DNA from: Oscillospiraceae bacterium
GTDB lineage: Bacteria; Bacillota; Clostridia; Oscillospirales; Ruminococcaceae
Assembly (NCBI GenBank): GCA_900768245.1
Contig: CAAGCE010000085.1
Coordinates: 1 to 18,836 of the forward strand
Direction: 5' to 3'
Length of the DNA: 18,836 bases
The notes beneath the pieces are model-generated. The model was not told where the DNA came from. It ran no database searches and saw only the letters and a program-made list of their open reading frames with translations. Shown here one piece after another: positions 14,918 to 18,836 of the stretch (position 1 is the stretch's first letter; each line of letters starts with the position of its first letter). The position numbers were made by a program, and so were the translations under genes.

Positions 14918-16234
14918 TTAATTCCCCTCGCAGTAAATTTGCTTATCTTTTTCGCTTATGCTTTCACCGATCTGTACCTCGATTATATTCATATCGGTAT
15001 CAGCAGATATTGTATGCTTTGCACCGATCGGTATTTCAACGACTGCGCCTGATGAAACAAAGCGTTCCTCGCCGCCAATAACGACCCTGCCGCTGCCTGA
15101 AACTACCGTCCAGACCTCGTTTCTAAACTCGTGGCTGTGATATTTCATTGAGCTGCCTTTTTTCAGACCTATCTTAACTGTCATTGAACCATTCTGCACA
15201 TCTATGACAGTATATGTACCCCATGATTTTTCAGCATACATTACATCATTTGCTATATCTTCAACATATGGCTTCATATAGCCGCTGCGCTCTTTATCGG
15301 AAACAAGTATACCATCGCTGCTTGCCGCAACTATCATATTTTTACAGCCCATACACAAAACAGGTATGCCAAGCTCATTTACCACCTGTGTATTTTCGCA
15401 TTTGTCATCAAGCACAGCCTTACCCTTGACATTGTCGGACATTACCTCCGTCATCATGTTCCATGTTCCCACATCACGCCAATCACCGCTGTAACGCATA
15501 ACATTTATGCTTTTTTCTTTTTCAACAACAGCATAGTCAAAGCTTATTTTTGTCAATGTCTCATATTTTGAGAAAAGATCATCATAGTCGGTAAAATCAA
15601 TAAGCTCATGTGCCTTTTCGATAAGATAACCCAGCTTAAACGCAAAAACGCCTGCATTCCAAAGCGCACCCTTAGCTATATACTTTCGGGCTGTTTCAGT
15701 ATCGGGCTTTTCTTTGAATTCCATTACAACGCTTACATTATCGGCTGTTTTTGGAATTATGTATCCGTACTTTTCACTTGGATATGTAGGCTCTATACCC
15801 ATCAATGTAAGGTTTGCACTGCCCTCCGATGCAAGTTCGCAAAGCTTTTTTACAGCCTCATAGTATGTATTTTCAACATACGGGTCAACAGGGCATACGA
15901 CTACGCTTTCATCAAGGGGCTTTTTCATTGCATAATGAAGATATGCGGCGGCAAGAGCTATTGCAGGAAATGTATCCCTTCTGCATGGCTCAACACATAT
16001 ATCAGCCTTTTCCCCAAGCTGATTTTTTATTGCACTGACCTGTGTTTCACTGGTAGCAATAGTCACGCTGGCATTTGGGTCAACGGAGATTATCTGTCTG
16101 TAGACCCGCTGCACCATCGATTCATAGCCGCCGTTTTCTGTTTTGAACAGCTTTATGAACTGTTTGCTTCGTATATCATTTGACAATGGCCACAGACGCT
16201 TTCCGCTTCCGCCTGATAATAGGATTATGTTCAT
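14918..16234 (-). CDS. manC: Mannose-1-phosphate guanylyltransferase with C-terminal cupin domain
   Basis: The 438-residue enzyme has the nucleotidyltransferase signature LLSGGSGKRLWPLSND (5-20) and SKQFIKLF (23-30), then EPCRRDTFPAIALAA (82-96), MEFKEKPD (171-178) and LWNAGVFAF (191-199). The C-terminal cupin (about 340-430) has WGTYTVID, KKGSSMKYHSHEFRNEVWTVVSGSG in outline with H366 and H368, and PIGAKHTI (402-409), as in type II phosphomannose isomerase modules. It makes GDP-mannose from mannose-1-P and GTP, and may also isomerise fructose-6-P to mannose-6-P. It is slightly shorter than the typical 460-480 residues. No phosphomannomutase gene is here, so that step must be encoded elsewhere. 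GGAG stands 7 bases before the ATG. The 51-base gap upstream is among the larger ones in the operon. Confidence 0.95.
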   Translation of the reverse strand: MNIILLSGGSGKRLWPLSNDIRSKQFIKLFKTENGGYESMVQRVYRQIISVDPNASVTIATSETQVSAIKNQLGEKADICVEPCRRDTFPAIALAAAYLHYAMKKPLDESVVVCPVDPYVENTYYEAVKKLCELASEGSANLTLMGIEPTYPSEKYGYIIPKTADNVSVVMEFKEKPDTETARKYIAKGALWNAGVFAFKLGYLIEKAHELIDFTDYDDLFSKYETLTKISFDYAVVEKEKSINVMRYSGDWRDVGTWNMMTEVMSDNVKGKAVLDDKCENTQVVNELGIPVLCMGCKNMIVAASSDGILVSDKERSGYMKPYVEDIANDVMYAEKSWGTYTVIDVQNGSMTVKIGLKKGSSMKYHSHEFRNEVWTVVSGSGRVVIGGEERFVSSGAVVEIPIGAKHTISADTDMNIIEVQIGESISEKDKQIYCEGN

Positions 16235-16285
16235 TTATTTCTCCAATCATAATATACAAATTCATGTAAATCCAAACCAATCACA

Positions 16286-17044
16286 TTATTTTGCACCACT
16301 TCTTTTAAGTACAGTTATTATAGTTTTAAAGATTATCTTTATATCAAGACCAAAAGAACGGTTACTTATGTAATACAGCTCCATTTTTTGACGTTCACCA
16401 TTTGCATAACCAGCATTATTTCTGGCATATGCCTGCCAATAGCCTGTCAATCCAGGTTTTACTGAAAGCAAAAGCTTTTGTTCTTCCGGAGTATAATTTT
16501 CTTTAAGTTCGCTTTCAACAATTGGTCTTGGGCCAACCACAGACATATTACCTAAAAGAAGAATATTCACTAAGATCTGCGGAAGTTCATCCAAACTCAT
16601 ACGACGAAGTTTTGCTCCAAAACATTTATCGCCGTCCCCTGCACTTTTATAGCCTATCAATCTTGGGTCATCTTTCAATTTATACTCTTTTTTATATTCA
16701 GCAAGCTGTTCAGCCGTAAGCATCTTTTCAAGCTCATCCGCATGATTTTTCATGCTTCTGAATTTATACGCATATATTACTTTGGAATTTTTTCCAATTC
16801 TTTTGTGCTTATAAAAAGGACTCCAACCATCTTTAATAACGATCAATATAGAAATAACCAATATCGGCAATATAAGAATAATGCTAACAATAAGTGATGA
16901 TATAATATCAAAAAATCTTTTAAAGAAATCATACACAGGCTTTGGTCTGTACTCTATTTTCGCTTTTTTTACTATGTCAACAGATTGAGTGTTCTCAGCA
17001 TCTTCAATCATAACACCAGTATCCGTTGTCTGGATATTGTCCAT
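16286..17044 (-). CDS. Initiating polyprenyl-phosphate sugar-phosphate transferase (bacterial sugar transferase family)
   Basis: The 252-residue protein is a single-domain initiating transferase. A hydrophilic N-terminal tail of about 38 residues leads to one hydrophobic membrane segment (about 47-70). Then come the conserved blocks GWSPFYKHKRIG (73-84), KFRSM (94-98), LRRMSLDELPQ (146-156), MSVVGPRPI (167-175) and SVKPGLTGYWQAYARN (194-209). It adds the first sugar-phosphate (Gal-, Glc- or HexNAc-1-P) from a UDP-sugar to undecaprenyl phosphate at the membrane. The frame could be read from a GTG at 17053, but that GTG is part of the ribosome site GGAGGTGA, so ATG 17044 is the start, with a spacing of about 6. 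It is the first intact gene of the operon. It lies 24 bases after the helicase remnant. Confidence 0.93.
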   Translation of the reverse strand: MDNIQTTDTGVMIEDAENTQSVDIVKKAKIEYRPKPVYDFFKRFFDIISSLIVSIILILPILVISILIVIKDGWSPFYKHKRIGKNSKVIYAYKFRSMKNHADELEKMLTAEQLAEYKKEYKLKDDPRLIGYKSAGDGDKCFGAKLRRMSLDELPQILVNILLLGNMSVVGPRPIVESELKENYTPEEQKLLLSVKPGLTGYWQAYARNNAGYANGERQKMELYYISNRSFGLDIKIIFKTIITVLKRSGAK

Positions 17045-17068
17045 TAAACTCACCTCCAGTACACATCG

Positions 17069-18360
17069 TCATAATTGCACTCCAATATCCTCAAGTTCCT
17101 TTATTCTTTCATTCTTTAGTTGTCCGCTTTTATAGCGTCGTTTTTGGCTTCTGAACCATTCACCCAATGAATAACCATCAGGTGATATACAATTCTGAGG
17201 AATATCATAATTTCCAAATTCCTTATAATATTTTTTTAAATGGTCAACCGCCATATTCCATTTAACATCAACCTCATTCCATACAATTCCTATCAATTCA
17301 AGCTTTTTTACTCTCTCATCAGACAGACTTTTCTTTCTGTACGCTGACTTATTACCGGAAATCCATTGGCCAAGTTTGAATCCATCCTCAGTAACGTATT
17401 TCTGAGAAACTCTTAAATCACCATTTTCTTTAAAATATTCTTCAGCATATCAATACAAAAAATAAGCTTCAGATGTTCACTTTTATCTGACTTAAATTCA
17501 GAAAATTCTTTGCTTACCTCTGGGTCTTTGGAATACGCACGGTAAACATTAGGAGCATTGTCAATTTTACAAAACCAATCACCTATGTGTGAGATCATCT
17601 CGTCCATATGCTCTTTATTGGCACAGAACACAATGTACTTTGAATTCATATTCTGTATATGCTTATAAAAAATCTCATCAAGTCCCTCGGATTCCTGTAT
17701 AGCTCTCCTTAAGGCTTCAAGATACTTTTCTGCATTTTCTTTTAGTCCAGGACTTTTGTATCCTAAAACACATTTTTCATATTTTTCAAAATCCTTTGAA
17801 TATGAATAAAGTGCAGTAATATATTTTGGTGCCGGAAGAATTCCTTTTACAATTGCTTCTCCAAGAGTAATTTCGGAAGCAATGTTATTATCAAAAAGTT
17901 CATCTGACACATTACGGCAATTGTCAAGATACCTTATATTGGTTGCAGACAAACCTAAAACAGGGACATCCGGGTAAAGTGAAAGAAGATTCTGTACACT
18001 TTGACCCCATATCTCTGCACCGCACCTATGAAATTCATCAAGAATAATGTAATTTGGAGAAATAGCTTTAAGTTCATTATCTGTCAGGTATGTAAGCTTT
18101 GAATATGTAAAAAAGCGAACATTTTTAGGAACATACCCATTTGTAACATCTTTTAAATTTTCAAGTTGAGTTTTTAAAATATAGTCACTGGGAGATAACC
18201 AACATATAATCGAATCAGGATTGTCTTCACAAAGCTTAAATCCTATAAAGAATTTACCTGTCCCTGTTGGATGAATTATGGCAGCCTTTTTATGCATTTT
18301 TAGCATCTTTACCGCTGCTTTATATGCTTTTTCATTGTGCTGAAAAAGTTCTATACTCAT
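17069..18360 (-). pseudogene. DEAD/DEAH-box helicase with helicase-associated (HA) repeats, internally deleted and frameshifted
   Basis: The 5' part (ATG 18360 to TAA near 17413, 315 codons) has the helicase N-terminal lobe: HPTGTGKF (30-37), DEFHRCG (108-114), GLSAT (136-140), then the start of the second lobe, YIVFCANKEHMDEM. At KLIFCIDML (298-306) it stops matching the family. The expected NEGVH motif V and the QxxGR motif VI are absent. From about 17446 a different frame reads AEEYFKENGDLRVSQKYV and onward through two HA repeats (each about 60 residues, with W, GxxLGxW and L..iG features) to a stop at 17069. A deletion therefore joined the middle of lobe 2 to the HA region out of frame. 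Walker A also has Phe (F37) where Ser or Thr binds Mg. The original role is unknown. It is the first gene behind the operon promoter. GAGGAAAG lies about 10 bases before its ATG. Confidence 0.88.
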
Positions 18361-18570
18361 TTATCCACTGCTTTCCTCATAATTCATTATAAAACAAAAT
18401 AACAACTTAAAAAATCATTTTTTATTATATACCATATATGTACAAATGTCAAGCACGCCAACATTAATTTACACATTTATCCAATTTGCATCATGCAGCA
18501 CAATTTAACAAGAATTCATATTTAATATCACAAAGTTGAAAATATAATTGATTTATGAAAAAGCTAACTA
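18361..18570. other. Intergenic region upstream of the operon
   Basis: This AT-rich stretch holds the consensus promoter and, further upstream, a small dyad TGCAT-C-ATGCA (18487-18497) about 35 bases beyond the -35 box. I see no gene, tRNA, riboswitch or terminator hairpin. An open minus-strand frame of 83 codons (18491-18742) crosses into the insertion sequence and looks like chance. Confidence 0.6.
18424..18452 (-). promoter_or_regulatory. Consensus sigmaA promoter of the leftward operon
   Basis: On the minus strand TTGACA (18447-18452) and TATAAT (18424-18429) are both perfect and lie exactly 17 bases apart. Transcription would start near 18417, giving a leader of about 55 bases to the helicase-remnant ATG at 18360. 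All gaps from there to 2839 are short (51 bases at most between intact genes) with no clear second promoter or terminator, so this is the best candidate to drive the whole polysaccharide operon. Confidence 0.85.
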
Positions 18571-18592
18571 GAACGTATCTGAAAAGAAAAAG

Positions 18593-18621
18593 TTGCACAA
18601 AAAGCACTCGAATGGTATAAT
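18593..18621 (+). promoter_or_regulatory. Promoter of the transposase
   Basis: TTGCAC (18593-18598) stands 17 bases before a perfect TATAAT (18616-18621). The -35 matches the consensus at three positions. It lies just inside the insertion sequence and points to the transposase start 27 bases further on. Confidence 0.6.
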
Positions 18622-18647
18622 GAAAGAAAAACCAAAGGAGAGTGCAA

Positions 18648-18836
18648 ATGGGAGCAAAATGATATGAATTAAGTGATGAACAGTGGGAACAGATCAAAGA
18701 AATGTTCCCCAGAGCAAAAACGGGAAGACCGCCAAAAGACAACAGAATAATGATGAATGCAATTCTATGGCTTGCACGCAGCGGAGCTGCGTGGGCAGAT
18801 ATTCCTGAACGCTATGGTTCATACAAAACAGTATAC
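18648..18836 (+). pseudogene. IS5-family transposase N-terminus, interrupted by TGA at codon 5 (partial)
   Basis: AAAGGAG lies 7 bases before ATG 18648. The frame reads MGAK, then TGA (18660-18662), then YELSDEQWEQIKEMFPR, KTGRPPKDNR and ILWLARSGAAWADIPERYG to the edge. This is the typical N-terminal domain (DUF4096-like) of IS5-group transposases, where the start usually reads M-G-x-K/R-R-Y-E-L. The stop replaces a codon that is normally Arg or Lys; AGA to TGA is a single change. TGA is the normal stop elsewhere in this window (for example in the ATGA overlaps), so it is not read as an amino acid here. An in-frame ATG (in KEMFP) could start a shorter protein lacking the first helix. The catalytic DDE domain is outside the window. 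Confidence 0.75.

Larger units (their letters stand above)
18571..18836 (+). mobile_element. Left end of an IS5-like insertion sequence (right end outside the window)
   Basis: A transposase reading frame of the IS5/DUF4096 type starts at 18648 and runs off the right edge. The likely left terminus is near 18571, where GAACGTATCTGAAAAG resembles the GA..NTCTGAAAA ends of IS5-family elements of the IS1031/IS427 kind. The base before it ends a CTAACTA stretch that could include a short target duplication. The right terminal repeat is not visible, so the boundary is provisional. Confidence 0.6.

Noticed and set aside
15608..16183. Plus-strand open frame of 191 codons
   Set aside because: It lies fully antisense to manC, whose motifs and domains account for the region. 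The translation is Cys/Tyr/Phe-rich with no family features.
17044..17053. GTG at 17053 as start of the initiating sugar transferase
   Set aside because: This GTG is inside the Shine-Dalgarno sequence GGAGGTGA that serves ATG 17044.
17413..17456. Programmed frameshift in the helicase gene
   Set aside because: A frameshift would not restore the missing motif V and VI segment, so deletion explains the break better; no slippery heptamer with a following hairpin is evident.
18487..18497. TGCAT-C-ATGCA dyad upstream of the operon promoter as an operator
   Set aside because: It is short, sits well upstream of the -35 box and has no second copy or nearby regulator gene, so chance is the simpler reading.
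18660..18662. TGA in the transposase as a recoded codon (Sec/Trp)
   Set aside because: TGA ends several genes here, homologues have Arg or Lys at this place rather than Cys or Trp, and no SECIS-like hairpin is evident just after it.
18491..18742. Minus-strand frame of 83 codons at the right end
   Set aside because: It spans the presumed IS boundary antisense to the transposase; no start signal and a low-complexity translation.
1..18836. CRISPR arrays, tRNA or rRNA genes, prophage genes
   Set aside because: No regularly spaced repeats, cloverleaf-like segments, rRNA sequence or phage structural genes were seen.

Overview
The window looks like part of the chromosome of a low-to-mid GC anaerobic Firmicute. 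A Ruminococcus-like or other Oscillospiraceae/Clostridia host is my best guess, from the AT-rich intergenic DNA, the strong AGGAGG-type ribosome sites, the sigmaA-type promoters and the secreted modular protein with a ricin-like lectin and Cys-rich modules. No rRNA or tRNA marker is present, so the host is an inference.

Layout, read on the minus strand from right to left. (1) The right edge (about 18571-18836) holds the 5' end of an IS5-like insertion sequence pointing right; its transposase has an in-frame TGA at codon 5. (2) A consensus promoter (TTGACA-17-TATAAT, 18424-18452) faces left into a dead helicase gene (17069-18360), which has an internal deletion, a frameshift and an altered Walker A motif. 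(3) About 13.5 kb of tightly packed genes (17044 to 2839) form one polysaccharide operon: initiating sugar-phosphate transferase; ManC, Gmd and Rmd (GDP-D-rhamnose supply); GT4 glycosyltransferase; acyltransferase; second GT4 glycosyltransferase; Wzy-like polymerase; GT52/sialyltransferase-like transferase; Wzx flippase; KdsB-like cytidylyltransferase; pyruvate-aldolase fusion protein; HAD phosphatase. (4) A UUCG-loop terminator (2775-2815), partly duplicated, closes the operon. (5) Beyond it a separate leftward gene with its own promoter (2641-2669) encodes a secreted C39-like peptidase with ricin-lectin, Cys-rich and Ig-like modules; it runs off the left edge.

The operon reads as a Wzx/Wzy-dependent surface polysaccharide locus. 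The first sugar phosphate is placed on undecaprenyl phosphate by the initiating transferase, the GT4 enzymes extend it (D-rhamnose from GDP-D-Rha is likely), the acyltransferase decorates it, Wzx flips the unit and Wzy polymerises it. No Wzz/tyrosine-kinase chain-length genes are visible.

The most interesting part is the distal module. An HMGL/DmpG-type aldolase (fused to a second Rossmann-like domain), a HAD phosphatase, a KdsB-family cytidylyltransferase and a sialyltransferase-like enzyme are clustered without KdsA, NeuB or any other PEP-dependent ulosonate synthase. I infer that they make and transfer a CMP-activated 3-deoxy-2-ulosonic acid by a pyruvate-aldol route. The chemistry is a hypothesis; the gene content is directly visible.
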